A DNA stretch of 8,135 nucleotides, from NCBI GenBank assembly GCA_030146905.1, contig JASLAV010000557.1, forward strand, positions 1-8,135, given 5' to 3'. The stretch is from Lentzea sp. Its GTDB lineage: Bacteria > Actinomycetota > Actinomycetes > Mycobacteriales > Pseudonocardiaceae. Of this stretch, positions 1-6,214 are shown piece by piece; position 1 is the stretch's first letter; each line of letters opens with the position of its first letter. Below the pieces are notes generated by a model. That model was not told the DNA's origin. It did no database searches and saw only the letters and a list, made by a program, of their open reading frames with translations. Position numbers and translations under genes: made by a program.

Positions 1-862
1 CCGGCGCGTGCGCGGGCATGTTCAGGACCACCTTGACCGCCGCAGTGACGACCAGGGCAGCCATCACCGCGGTCGGCACCCAGCTGACGTTGTGCGGCGC
101 GGGCTTCTTCGTGCCGAGGTACGACTGTCCATACCGAACTACTTTTGCCGCGTCCTTGTGCACGTTCTCCGCGACCAGTCCGATGACGACGGCCGCGAGC
201 ACGGCGAACCCGGCCAGCACGCCGGACGGCAGGTCGACCAGCCAGGCGTTCTCCAGCTCGGGCCACGGCGACACGAACCGGCCGAGCCTGCGAGGTGCGT
301 CGAAGAACGGCATCGAGGCCAGCCCTTCCGCCGCGGCCGTGGCGAGCCCGAGCCAGGCGTACAACCGCAGCCGCCGCACCCGTCGCGTGACAGGCGTGGC
401 CTTGACGTCCGCCTTGGTCACCGCCCACTGCTCTTCCGGCTTCTTCCTGGCTTTGCCGGCGGGAACCAGCGAGAGCACCGCGGCGCCGGCCATCCACAGC
501 GTGAGCAGGCCGAGAGCCACCACGGCCAGCGGTCCGGCGAGGAACCAGCGCGCGCTGTCGTTGAGCCCAGGGGCCCTGGTGGACCGGAAGACCGGGGCGT
601 CCTCCTGGCCTGGTCCGAGCTGTCCCGGCTGGAACCGGAGCTGCTCGGTGCCGCCGTCGTGCCAGCGGACGTCCGCCGCGCAGCCGTAGCTCGCGCCGAT
701 GCCCCACCTGCCGACCGGCCCGCGTTCGGTGCAGGTCGTGACGGTCGCGGTCCCGACCCTGGTCGCGTCGGGCGGGCCGAGCAGCACGTCGGTGGTGCGG
801 ATCGTCGTGGCCAGGGCCAGGAAGGAGAGGACGGCGGCGAGTCCGAAGGCTAGAGCGCGCAC
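1..862 (-). CDS. Multi-pass membrane protein, possibly DUF6346-like (partial, runs off left edge)
   Basis: The frame is open from a GTG at 862 to the window edge (287 codons), so the C terminus is missing. An in-frame TAG at 872-874 lies just upstream, which makes this GTG the first possible start. Residues 3-19 form a hydrophobic anchor. Residues about 22-105 look extracytoplasmic and contain the motif CTERGPVGRWGIG and two cysteines (C44, C61) that could form a disulfide. Further hydrophobic segments lie at about 106-134, 168-184, 208-231 and 260-281. The segment at 137-168 is rich in Lys/Arg and probably cytoplasmic. The Cys/GPV/Cys pattern before a DVRW strand reminds me of DUF6346 proteins of actinomycetes, but that is memory, not a search. 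It follows the lipoprotein stop by 18 bp, so the two are probably co-transcribed. The role is unknown. That the gene is real is well supported by its composition and the hydrophobic periodicity. Confidence 0.8.
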   Translation of the reverse strand, partial: MRALAFGLAAVLSFLALATTIRTTDVLLGPPDATRVGTATVTTCTERGPVGRWGIGASYGCAADVRWHDGGTEQLRFQPGQLGPGQEDAPVFRSTRAPGLNDSARWFLAGPLAVVALGLLTLWMAGAAVLSLVPAGKARKKPEEQWAVTKADVKATPVTRRVRRLRLYAWLGLATAAAEGLASMPFFDAPRRLGRFVSPWPELENAWLVDLPSGVLAGFAVLAAVVIGLVAENVHKDAAKVVRYGQSYLGTKKPAPHNVSWVPTAVMAALVVTAAVKVVLNMPAHAP

Positions 863-868
863 GCCGCC

Positions 869-874
869 ACCCTA
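869..874 (-). promoter_or_regulatory. TANNNT -10 box for a possible leaderless start at 862
   Basis: Read on the minus strand, TAGGGT occupies positions -12 to -7 relative to the GTG at 862. This is the spacing expected if transcription begins on the start codon itself, as in leaderless actinobacterial mRNAs. The same bases include AGGG, which could instead be a weak Shine-Dalgarno for read-through from the lipoprotein gene. The two readings are not exclusive. Confidence 0.35.
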
Positions 875-880
875 GACAGC

Positions 881-1579
881 TCAGGTCTGGTCGTAGGCCA
901 TCAGCGCGTCAACGGCCAGGCGGGTGCGCCGCTCGGCGTCCGCGACATCCGCCGTGAACGGCGCCCTGGGGTGGTACTGGCTTCGGCTGAGTTCCAAGTT
1001 CCACGCGGAGCCGTGTCCGGGGATCTCGACGGTGTACTGGACGCGCTCACTGCTGGAGGTGCTCAGGCCCGTGGAGCGGGTGACCTTTCTGCCGCGGTAC
1101 TCGGTGACCTCGCCGAGAGGGTTCGGTTCGACGAACCAGTCGTAGCCCGCGCTCCCCGGTTCATAAGGCGACAGGTAGACGTAAAGACTGTTGTACATTC
1201 CACTCGCCTTGTGCCCACGCACGGATATTTGGCAGTAGAACTTGTCGGTGACCAGCCGTGCGACATCCGTTGATCCCAATACTTCCTCGACGACATCGTC
1301 TTTCAAGGCGTCGCACCAGTAATAGGGACCCCACTCCAGGCCCTTGCCCGTGCCCGCGTCGTCGTTGTTGATCCTGCGGACGTCGAAGAACGTGTGCGGC
1401 TCGGGTGCCGTCCACCCCACGCATCTGTCGTCGGTCATCCCGATGACCTCGGCGCAGTCCGCCTGAGACCCGATAGCCGGTGGTGGTGGCGTGATCTTGG
1501 GAACAGCGACCGGCGTGGGTGCGGAACAGGCGGTGAGCAGCATTGCGGCGGTGACGAAAAGCACCGAAGAACGAACCAT
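881..1579 (-). CDS. Secreted lipoprotein, DUF3558-like
   Basis: This predicted lipoprotein of 232 aa starts with MVRSSVLFVTAAMLLTAC, an N-terminal basic and hydrophobic signal with lipobox L-T-A-C and the acylated cysteine at residue 18. A GTG at 1634-1636 would add 19 residues, but the ATG at 1577-1579 places the lipobox at the normal distance, so I prefer it. A Pro-rich tether (about 21-36) follows. The mature part holds cysteines at 42, 53, 89 and 116. The segment CDALKDDVVEEVLG (89-102) resembles the 'C-x-L-x-x-x-x-V-x-x-x-L-G' start of DUF3558 domains, so I call it DUF3558-like; the match is weaker than for the gene at 2031. It is transcribed divergently from the ESX-type cassette and followed by the membrane protein gene, with which it probably forms an operon. 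The codon bias is relaxed (ATA, AGT, CTT, TAT codons) compared with its neighbours. The exact role of such lipoproteins is unknown. Confidence 0.82.
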   Translation of the reverse strand: MVRSSVLFVTAAMLLTACSAPTPVAVPKITPPPPAIGSQADCAEVIGMTDDRCVGWTAPEPHTFFDVRRINNDDAGTGKGLEWGPYYWCDALKDDVVEEVLGSTDVARLVTDKFYCQISVRGHKASGMYNSLYVYLSPYEPGSAGYDWFVEPNPLGEVTEYRGRKVTRSTGLSTSSSERVQYTVEIPGHGSAWNLELSRSQYHPRAPFTADVADAERRTRLAVDALMAYDQT

Positions 1580-1589
1580 GCCGCACTTC

Positions 1590-1599
1590 GTACCGGTAC
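1590..1599. repeat. 10-bp palindrome GTACCGGTAC upstream of the lipoprotein ATG
   Basis: GTACCGGTAC is a perfect palindrome lying 11 bp before the preferred lipoprotein start at 1579. It could be an operator or chance; a 10-bp palindrome alone is weak evidence. Confidence 0.25.
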
Positions 1600-1613
1600 T
1601 CGTCGCAATGCCG

Positions 1614-1629
1614 AGGTGACACTTCACCT
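1614..1629. promoter_or_regulatory. Inverted repeat AGGTGA-N4-TCACCT, candidate operator in divergent region
   Basis: Two perfect 6-bp arms, AGGTGA (1614-1619) and TCACCT (1624-1629), are separated by four bases and lie in the region between the two divergent genes. The size and symmetry suit a dimeric repressor such as a GntR or TetR type, but no regulator gene is visible here. If translation of the lipoprotein began at the alternative GTG (1636), the repeat would be inside the coding region, which would argue against an operator role. Confidence 0.3.
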
Positions 1630-1679
1630 TGTTCACTCGATCGTGCTTCGAAACCGGGACGGGCGCTGTGGCCTGGCGC

Positions 1680-1685
1680 TATGCT
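1680..1685 (+). promoter_or_regulatory. Possible -10 box (TATGCT) for the ESX-type cassette
   Basis: TATGCT fits the actinobacterial TANNNT -10 pattern. A transcript starting about 7 bases downstream would have a leader of roughly 29 bases that includes the Shine-Dalgarno at 1704. No convincing -35 element is seen about 17 bp upstream, so this is a weak prediction. Confidence 0.35.
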
Positions 1686-1703
1686 GCTGGACGCACAATC
1701 TGC

Positions 1704-1711
1704 AAGGAGGG
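1704..1711 (+). promoter_or_regulatory. Strong ribosome binding site AAGGAGGG
   Basis: AAGGAGGG sits 9 bases before the ATG at 1721. It decides the start: the same frame is open much further upstream, but that extension would be antisense to the lipoprotein gene and lacks such a site. Strong initiation fits a cassette whose first product is made in quantity. Confidence 0.75.
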
Positions 1712-1720
1712 GTACTGGGG

Positions 1721-2026
1721 ATGAGCGGGACCAAGGTCGATCTGGAGACACTGCGCGCCGCGATCAAGGAGTACGAGTCGATCCGCGACGAGCTGATGCT
1801 GGCGGAGAACAAGGGCAAGATGCTGACCTCCGTCGAGTCTGCTGGTCTGGACATGCCGAGCAAGGTCTACGCGAACTGGGCGGTCAACGCGGGTCAAATG
1901 CACCAGCAGTCGAACAAGCAGCTGCAGAAGACGCTGACCACCCGGATCGACAACCTGAAGGCCACGCTGGCTCAGTACGAGCAGACTGAGCAGGGCAACC
2001 AGGCCAACCTCAAGCCGAAGGACTGA
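1721..2026 (+). CDS. Small helical type VII secretion (WXG100/PE-like) protein
   Basis: This 101-aa protein has no signal peptide. It is mostly two amphipathic helices, about residues 7-38 and 57-91, joined by a turn with W53-A-V, where WXG100 proteins have W-x-G. At the end of the second helix is YEQTE (Y86 to E90), which fits the YxxxD/E export signal of type VII (ESX) substrates. Length, helical hairpin and signal position all agree with an Esx- or PE-like protein. A true PE motif is absent and the WXG glycine is replaced by valine, so it is a divergent member at best. It is first in a cassette with a PPE/WXG-like partner and an EspG-like chaperone, which supports an ESX role. I infer that it dimerises with the 428-aa protein or with itself. 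No enzymatic motif is visible. Confidence 0.75.
   Translation: MSGTKVDLETLRAAIKEYESIRDELMLAENKGKMLTSVESAGLDMPSKVYANWAVNAGQMHQQSNKQLQKTLTTRIDNLKATLAQYEQTEQGNQANLKPKD
2017..2022 (+). promoter_or_regulatory. Ribosome binding site GAAGGA supporting a TTG start
   Basis: GAAGGA lies in the last codons of the 101-aa gene, 8 bases before TTG at 2031. The spacing and the signal peptide that begins exactly there support this unusual start codon and suggest coupled translation. Confidence 0.55.
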
Positions 2027-2030
2027 GCTG

Positions 2031-2642
2031 TTGCGCATCCGAACCATCGTCGCCGGTACCGCCGCGCTCGCACTGCTGGCCGGTTGTGGCACCAGTGGTG
2101 GAGGCACCACCGGTACTCCGACGACGACCGAGACCCAGCCCACCAGCGGTGGCAACAGCGCGGGAGCGCCCAAGATCCAGAATCCGCTCGACGTCAAGGC
2201 CTTCGACGCGGACCCGTGCAGCACGGTCACCCCGGCCCAGGTCCAGGCTTTCGGCCTGCCCGGCGTCAACGGCAGGGTGAACTCGACCGAAGCCGGTGCG
2301 GCGTGCGTCTGGCTCGGTGCGAGCACGGCGGCGAAGATGGCTCCGGGGGCGGGGATCCTGCGGGAGGGCACGAACCTCTCGACCATCCTCCCGAAGAAGG
2401 ACGTCACCTACCAGGTGTTCGAGGAGCAGCCCGCCGTTCAGGGCTACCCGGCTTATCTGGCCCTCGTCGCCGACCAGCGCAAGGACGGTGGCTGCGATCT
2501 TCTCGTCGGAGTCTCCGACGAGAGGGCGATGTTCTTCACCTTCTCCAGCTTCGACGGCAGCCCCAGGTACGCGGACCCGTGTGCCGCGGTCACCGAGTTC
2601 GCCAATCTCGCCATCACCACGATCAAGGCAGGTGCGAAATGA
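2031..2642 (+). CDS. DUF3558 domain lipoprotein
   Basis: This 203-aa lipoprotein begins with TTG, 4 bp after the preceding stop. The signal MRIRTIVAGTAALALLAGC ends in lipobox L-A-G-C with the lipidated cysteine at residue 19. A Gly/Thr/Ser-rich tether (20-48) leads into a DUF3558 domain: LDVKAFDADPCSTVTPAQV (53-71), then a C-x-W motif at C92-V-W94, further cysteines at C155 and C184, and the closing DPCAAVTEFANLAI helix. The pairs C63/C92 and C155/C184 could be disulfides outside the membrane. DUF3558 proteins are common actinobacterial lipoproteins of unknown function. Its place between two ESX-like substrates suggests, by inference only, a surface role linked to their export or anchoring. 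Its stop overlaps the next start as ATGA. Confidence 0.92.
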   Translation: MRIRTIVAGTAALALLAGCGTSGGGTTGTPTTTETQPTSGGNSAGAPKIQNPLDVKAFDADPCSTVTPAQVQAFGLPGVNGRVNSTEAGAACVWLGASTAAKMAPGAGILREGTNLSTILPKKDVTYQVFEEQPAVQGYPAYLALVADQRKDGGCDLLVGVSDERAMFFTFSSFDGSPRYADPCAAVTEFANLAITTIKAGAK

Positions 2643-3925
2643 CACGGCCCGCGCCCAGCTGCTTCACAGAGGACAACACGCGCGCTGACGGCTTCTCGGG
2701 GCATCAGATCTACGCCCAGATGACCGGTGGTCCCGGCACCGGTTCAGCGCAGGTCGGAGCCAACGCCGCCACGTCGCTCGAAACCACCTACGCCTCCATC
2801 GAGACCAGGCTCAAGCGGGTAGGCGAGACCCTGGGCGAGTCGTGGACCGGCGCCAGCGCGGACGCCGCGCAAGCCGCCGGCAACCCCATCAACCAGGCCA
2901 TGATGGAGATGCAGGACGCGCTGCGCCAGGCCGACCGCTCGCTGTCGAACCAGGTCTACCAGTTCAACCACAACAAGGCGCAGCTCAAGAACATGCCGGC
3001 CGACAAGCCGGAGACCGGGTTCTGGGACGACGCGACGCCCTGGGACACCGACACCGAGGACGCCGTCAACAGCTACAACTCGGAAGAGTCGCACAACCGC
3101 AAGGTCTACAGCGAGTTCCAGAGCGCCAGCAACACCAACCGCGGCGACCTCCCCAAGGAGTTCCCCGGTGTCACGGCCGACAACCTGAACGTCGAGATCA
3201 CCAACACCGGTGGCGACGACGGCAGGGACAAGACCGCGAACGTGAGCAACACGGGTCGTCCGCCCGGTGCGTCCAACCAGTTCCCGTCGCCCACCGGTTC
3301 GCCGGAGGGAACGTCGGGCGGCCAGTGGACCGGTCCCGGCAGCATCAACGGTGACCAGACCACCACCAGCGGTGTCACGACGCCGACGGACACCGGCACC
3401 GTCCGGCCGGGTGACAACACCGTCCGGCCTCCCGTCGGCAGCGTGATCGAGCGGCCGCCGAACACCGGCATCCCGCCCATCGGCGTGCCGACCAACCCCA
3501 ACCTCGGTGGCACCAACACCGGTCGCGGGCCCGGCGGCGGCAAGCCCGGCAGCGGGCCCGCAGGTGGCGGCAAGCTCGGTGGTGGAGGCGGTGCGGGGTC
3601 CGGCCGGTTCGGCGGCGGTGGCCTCGGCAGCGGTGTCGGCAGCGGCAGTGCGAGCGGCACGGCGGGGCAGCAGCCCGGCGGCAAGGCCGGTGTGTTCGGC
3701 GCGATGGGCGACCACGGGCCGAACGCGGCCGCACGCGGTGGTGCCGCGGGCGCGGCGGGCAGGGCCGGTGCCGCTGGTATGGGTGGCATGGGCGCTCCCG
3801 GCCAGAAGGGGCAGGGCGAGGACGACTTGGAGCACAAGTCCGCCGACTACCTCGTCAACGAGGAGAACACCAACGAGATCATCGGTGACATGCCGATGGT
3901 CGCGCCGCCGACGATCGGGGGGTGA
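2639..3925 (+). CDS. PPE/WXG-like ESX-associated protein with Gly-rich linker and conserved C-terminal tail
   Basis: This 428-aa protein starts at the ATG of an ATGA overlap, preceded by AAGGCAGG at 2625-2632. There is no signal peptide. The segment at about 18-36 (GHQIYAQMTGGPGTGS) resembles the N terminus of Pseudonocardiales PPE-like proteins. Residues 40-170 are helical, with W69-T-G71 as the WXG turn and YNSEE (Y146-E150) as a YxxxE export motif. Residues 190-290 are rich in Pro, Thr and Gly, and 291-391 are very Gly-rich. The last 36 residues are acidic and less repetitive, ending in a DYLV...VAPPTIGG tail, which I recall as recurrent in this order. That tail holds a second YxxxE (Y404-E408). 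By family analogy it is an ESX substrate chaperoned by the adjacent EspG-like protein. The helical domain probably docks and signals export while the linker and tail lie outside. No catalytic domain is present. Confidence 0.85.
   Translation: MTRPAPSCFTEDNTRADGFSGHQIYAQMTGGPGTGSAQVGANAATSLETTYASIETRLKRVGETLGESWTGASADAAQAAGNPINQAMMEMQDALRQADRSLSNQVYQFNHNKAQLKNMPADKPETGFWDDATPWDTDTEDAVNSYNSEESHNRKVYSEFQSASNTNRGDLPKEFPGVTADNLNVEITNTGGDDGRDKTANVSNTGRPPGASNQFPSPTGSPEGTSGGQWTGPGSINGDQTTTSGVTTPTDTGTVRPGDNTVRPPVGSVIERPPNTGIPPIGVPTNPNLGGTNTGRGPGGGKPGSGPAGGGKLGGGGGAGSGRFGGGGLGSGVGSGSASGTAGQQPGGKAGVFGAMGDHGPNAAARGGAAGAAGRAGAAGMGGMGAPGQKGQGEDDLEHKSADYLVNEENTNEIIGDMPMVAPPTIGG
3524..3808. repeat. Glycine-rich low-complexity coding stretch
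   Basis: This part of the PPE/WXG-like gene encodes residues 296-390, dominated by GGG, GSG and AAG runs written with GGC/GGT codons. The repeats are irregular. Such DNA is prone to slippage and length change between strains, and it produces long spurious frames on the other strand. Confidence 0.7.
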
Positions 3926-3926
3926 C

Positions 3927-4625
3927 GTGCTGCGGTCGTCCATCCAGCTGTCCGACCTCGCGTTCGACGTGCTGTGGAAGCAGGAGAAGCTGGGGCAGTA
4001 CCATCCCGCGCTGTCCGTCGACTCGCCCGGTGAGACCGAGGACGAGCGGGCGGTCATCGAACGCGACGTCATCGGCGAGCTGCGCAGGGTCGGGCTCGAC
4101 CACCCCGACGTGCGGGGCACGCTGCACCTGATCGCCAAGGCGGACGCGGACTACTCGGCGTGGATCGCTGTCACGCCGAGCGAGACCAAGCCCGTGGTCG
4201 TGGCGGCGAACTCGCAGCACGGTGTGCTCGCCGTGCACGACGGCGGGTTCGTGCAGCTGCACCCGATCCGGCCGGAGAACGCGCCGGAGGTGCTCGCCAT
4301 GCAGCTGCCGGACGTCCCGGCGGGCAAGGGCCAGTCGATCAACGTGCACGAGTCGGAGCTCAACGCGCACCAGCCCGGCAGGGCGGCGCCGTCGATCTCG
4401 CTGCGGCAGCTGCTCGCCCAGCCCCGCAAGGGCACGGCGAAGCTGTACGCGGCCAGGCGCGGTGCCGACGGCAGGCAGCGGGCCAAGACCTTCCTCACCA
4501 CGATCGACTTCGAGGACGGCCGCTGGCTCGTGGTCAAGTACACCGACCAGAACCGCCAGACGTGGGTGCACGCCACCCCCGCGTCGCGGCAGATCATCAC
4601 GGACTGGCTCAAGCGCCTCGCGTGA
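3927..4625 (+). CDS. EspG-like ESX secretion-associated chaperone
   Basis: This 232-aa soluble protein starts at GTG, one base after the stop of the PPE/WXG-like gene, with a GGGGGG run at 3917-3922 as a ribosome site. The opening pattern, L-S-D-x-x-F-D-V-L-W at 8-17, then LGQYHPALSVDSPGETEDER (22-41) and an ELRRVGL segment (51-57), follows the EspG family (ESX secretion-associated, PF14011). Further matches are a central beta-rich part with VVVAANSQHGVLAV (90-103) and a C-terminal WLVVKYTDQNRQTWVHATPA strand pair before a closing helix. EspG proteins are cytosolic chaperones that bind the helical tip of PPE proteins and keep PE-PPE dimers soluble until export. Its position directly behind the PPE-like gene fits that role. 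Family assignment is by pattern recognition. The partner is inferred from gene order. Confidence 0.85.
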   Translation: MLRSSIQLSDLAFDVLWKQEKLGQYHPALSVDSPGETEDERAVIERDVIGELRRVGLDHPDVRGTLHLIAKADADYSAWIAVTPSETKPVVVAANSQHGVLAVHDGGFVQLHPIRPENAPEVLAMQLPDVPAGKGQSINVHESELNAHQPGRAAPSISLRQLLAQPRKGTAKLYAARRGADGRQRAKTFLTTIDFEDGRWLVVKYTDQNRQTWVHATPASRQIITDWLKRLA

Positions 4626-4654
4626 CGGCCGGGGGCGACGGTCGAAGTTCACTT

Positions 4655-4693
4655 CCGGTTTCACCACCGGCCAGACGCGGCGGCTAGAAACCG
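4655..4693. repeat. Inverted repeats between the EspG-like and phosphatase genes
   Basis: CGGTTTC (4656-4662) and GAAACCG (4687-4693) are perfect 7-bp arms 24 bases apart. Within the same stretch, CCGGT (4655-4659) and ACCGG (4666-4670) form a 5-bp stem with a 6-base loop. There is no T-run, so an intrinsic terminator is unlikely. The arms flank the promoter region of the phosphatase gene and could be an operator. The rest of the 71-base gap shows nothing else. Confidence 0.3.
4685..4690 (+). promoter_or_regulatory. Possible -10 box (TAGAAA) for a leaderless phosphatase mRNA
   Basis: TAGAAA occupies -12 to -7 before the ATG at 4697. It keeps the important T-A pair but lacks the final T of TANNNT. 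TTCACC at 4660-4665 is a possible -35 with a 19-base spacer. No Shine-Dalgarno is visible before the ATG, which favours a leaderless start. Confidence 0.35.
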
Positions 4694-4696
4694 CGC

Positions 4697-6205
4697 ATGA
4701 CCTTCGACCGTCGCACGTTGTTCAAGGCAGGCGCATTCGGCACGGCCGCGGCGCTGGTGCCCTCCGGCATCGGCCTCGCCAGGACTGACCGCCCGGTCCT
4801 CACGCACGGCGTGCAGTCCGGTGACGTCACCTGGGACGGCGGCATCGTGTGGACGCGCGCCGACAGGCCGTCCCGGATGCTCGTCGAGGTGTCCGACGAC
4901 CCGCGGTTCCGCCACTCCCGCCGTGTGCGCGGCCCGTTGCTCACGCCGGAGACCGGCGGCACCGGCCAGGTCCGCGTCAACCACCTGCTGCCCGGCCGCA
5001 CCGCGTACTACCGCGTCACGGCCGAGGACATCGACGGCCGCACCCGCAGCGAAGCCGTCACGGGCAGTTTCACCACCGCTCCGCTGGGCCGTGACGACGT
5101 GCGGTTCGTGTGGTCCGGTGACGTCGCGGGCCAGGGCTGGGGCATCAACCCGGACATCGGCGGCATGCCGATCTTCAAGGCCATGGCCGACCGCAGGCCC
5201 GACTTCTTCATCCACAGCGGCGACACCGTCTACTCGGACAACCCGCTGCAGCCGTCGGTGGCGCTCCCGGACGGCCGGGTCTGGCGCAACCTCGTCACCC
5301 CGGAGAAGTCCAAGGTCGCCGAGACGCTCGACGAGTACCGCGGCCAGTTCGCCTACAACCTGCTCGACGACAACCTCAAGCGCTTCGCCGCCCAGGTCCC
5401 GATCTTCGCGCAGTGGGACGACCACGAGGTCACGAACAACTGGTACCCCGGCGAGATCCTGGACCTCCCGCAGTACACCGAGAAGCGCGTCGACGTGCTG
5501 GCGCAGCGCGCTTTCCAGGCGTTCCACGAGTGGATGCCGATCGACCAGCGGCGCGCTGTGGACGGTCGCGTGTACCGGAAGTTCTCCTACGGCCGCAACG
5601 TCGACATCTTCGTGCTCGACATGCGCACCTACAAGGACAAGAACACCTCGCCCAAGGACAAGCCGGGTGTCGTCCTCGGTGCCAGGCAGGCGCGGTGGCT
5701 CGTCGACGAGCTCAGCCGCAGCACGGCCACGTGGAAGATCATCGCGGCGGACCTGCCGATCGGCCTCACGGTGCCGGACGGCAACGACATCGAGGGTGTC
5801 GCGAACGGCCTGCCGGGCGCGCCCAACGGCCGTGAGCACGAGATCGCGTGGGTGCTGCGCGAGCTCAAGAAGCGCCGCGTCCGCAACACCGTCTGGCTGA
5901 CCGCGGACGTCCACTACACCGCCGCACACCACTACTCGCCGGACCGCGCGGCCGTGGGCGACTTCGACCCGTTCTGGGAGTTCGTGTCCGGTCCGCTGCA
6001 CTCCGGCGCGTTCGGCCCGAACGCGCTCGACCCGACGTTCGGGCCGCAGGCGGTCTTCGTGCACGCGCCGCCCGCCGCCAACACGACGCCGCTCGACGGC
6101 TTCCAGCACTTCGGCGAGGTCGAGGCGAACCGGCACGAACTCACGGTCTGGTTGCGTGACGCGACCGGTGCCCCACTGTGGTCCAAAACGCTCAACGCGG
6201 CCTGA
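4697..6205 (+). CDS. phoD: Alkaline phosphatase D (PhoD) family protein, Tat-exported
   Basis: This 502-aa protein is full length for the PhoD family. The N terminus MTFDRRTLFKAGAFG has the twin arginine R5-R6 and a hydrophobic stretch to about residue 28, so export by Tat is predicted. Residues about 32-127 form the Fn3-like PhoD N-terminal domain. The metallophosphatase domain follows, with SGD (140-142), PDFFIHSGDTVY (168-179), WDDHEVTNNW (240-249), LDMR (307-310) and LTADVHYTAAHHY (401-413), then FWEFVSGPLHSG (426-437). D142, D176, Y179, D242, H243, D404 and H406 are likely metal or active-site residues. PhoD enzymes hydrolyse phosphate mono- or diesters outside the membrane, releasing phosphate. 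The Bacillus-type cysteine iron ligand is not seen after the first Asp. No Pho box was recognised upstream, so phosphate control cannot be claimed. It looks like its own transcription unit. Confidence 0.93.
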   Translation: MTFDRRTLFKAGAFGTAAALVPSGIGLARTDRPVLTHGVQSGDVTWDGGIVWTRADRPSRMLVEVSDDPRFRHSRRVRGPLLTPETGGTGQVRVNHLLPGRTAYYRVTAEDIDGRTRSEAVTGSFTTAPLGRDDVRFVWSGDVAGQGWGINPDIGGMPIFKAMADRRPDFFIHSGDTVYSDNPLQPSVALPDGRVWRNLVTPEKSKVAETLDEYRGQFAYNLLDDNLKRFAAQVPIFAQWDDHEVTNNWYPGEILDLPQYTEKRVDVLAQRAFQAFHEWMPIDQRRAVDGRVYRKFSYGRNVDIFVLDMRTYKDKNTSPKDKPGVVLGARQARWLVDELSRSTATWKIIAADLPIGLTVPDGNDIEGVANGLPGAPNGREHEIAWVLRELKKRRVRNTVWLTADVHYTAAHHYSPDRAAVGDFDPFWEFVSGPLHSGAFGPNALDPTFGPQAVFVHAPPAANTTPLDGFQHFGEVEANRHELTVWLRDATGAPLWSKTLNAA

Positions 6206-6214
6206 CGTTCGTCG

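Noticed and set aside
8..853. Long open frames on the plus strand (to 281 codons)
   Set aside because: They are antisense to the membrane protein gene, lack a ribosome site, and are Arg/Gly/Pro-rich in the way typical of shadow frames in GC-rich DNA. The minus frame has clear hydrophobic segments and good codon bias.
1580..1636. Upstream GTG start adding 19 residues to the minus-strand lipoprotein
   Set aside because: It would put the lipobox cysteine at residue 37 behind a non-hydrophobic lead. The internal ATG gives a standard lipoprotein signal. It is not excluded, since neither start has a strong ribosome site.
1394..1720. N-terminal extension of the 101-aa gene in the same frame
   Set aside because: It would overlap the lipoprotein gene on the other strand and ignore the strong AAGGAGGG site placed correctly for the ATG at 1721.
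3524..3808. Tandem repeat or CRISPR-like array
   Set aside because: The GGC/GGT-rich units are irregular, in frame and encode a glycine-rich linker; there are no constant repeats with unique spacers.
2744..4138. 464-codon open frame on the minus strand
   Set aside because: It lies opposite the PPE/WXG-like and EspG-like genes, is Val/Arg/Gly-rich and low complexity, and has no recognisable domain; its openness follows from GC-biased third positions.
4655..4670. Rho-independent terminator after the EspG-like gene
   Set aside because: The stem is only 5 bp and no T-run follows; a promoter or operator role is at least as likely.
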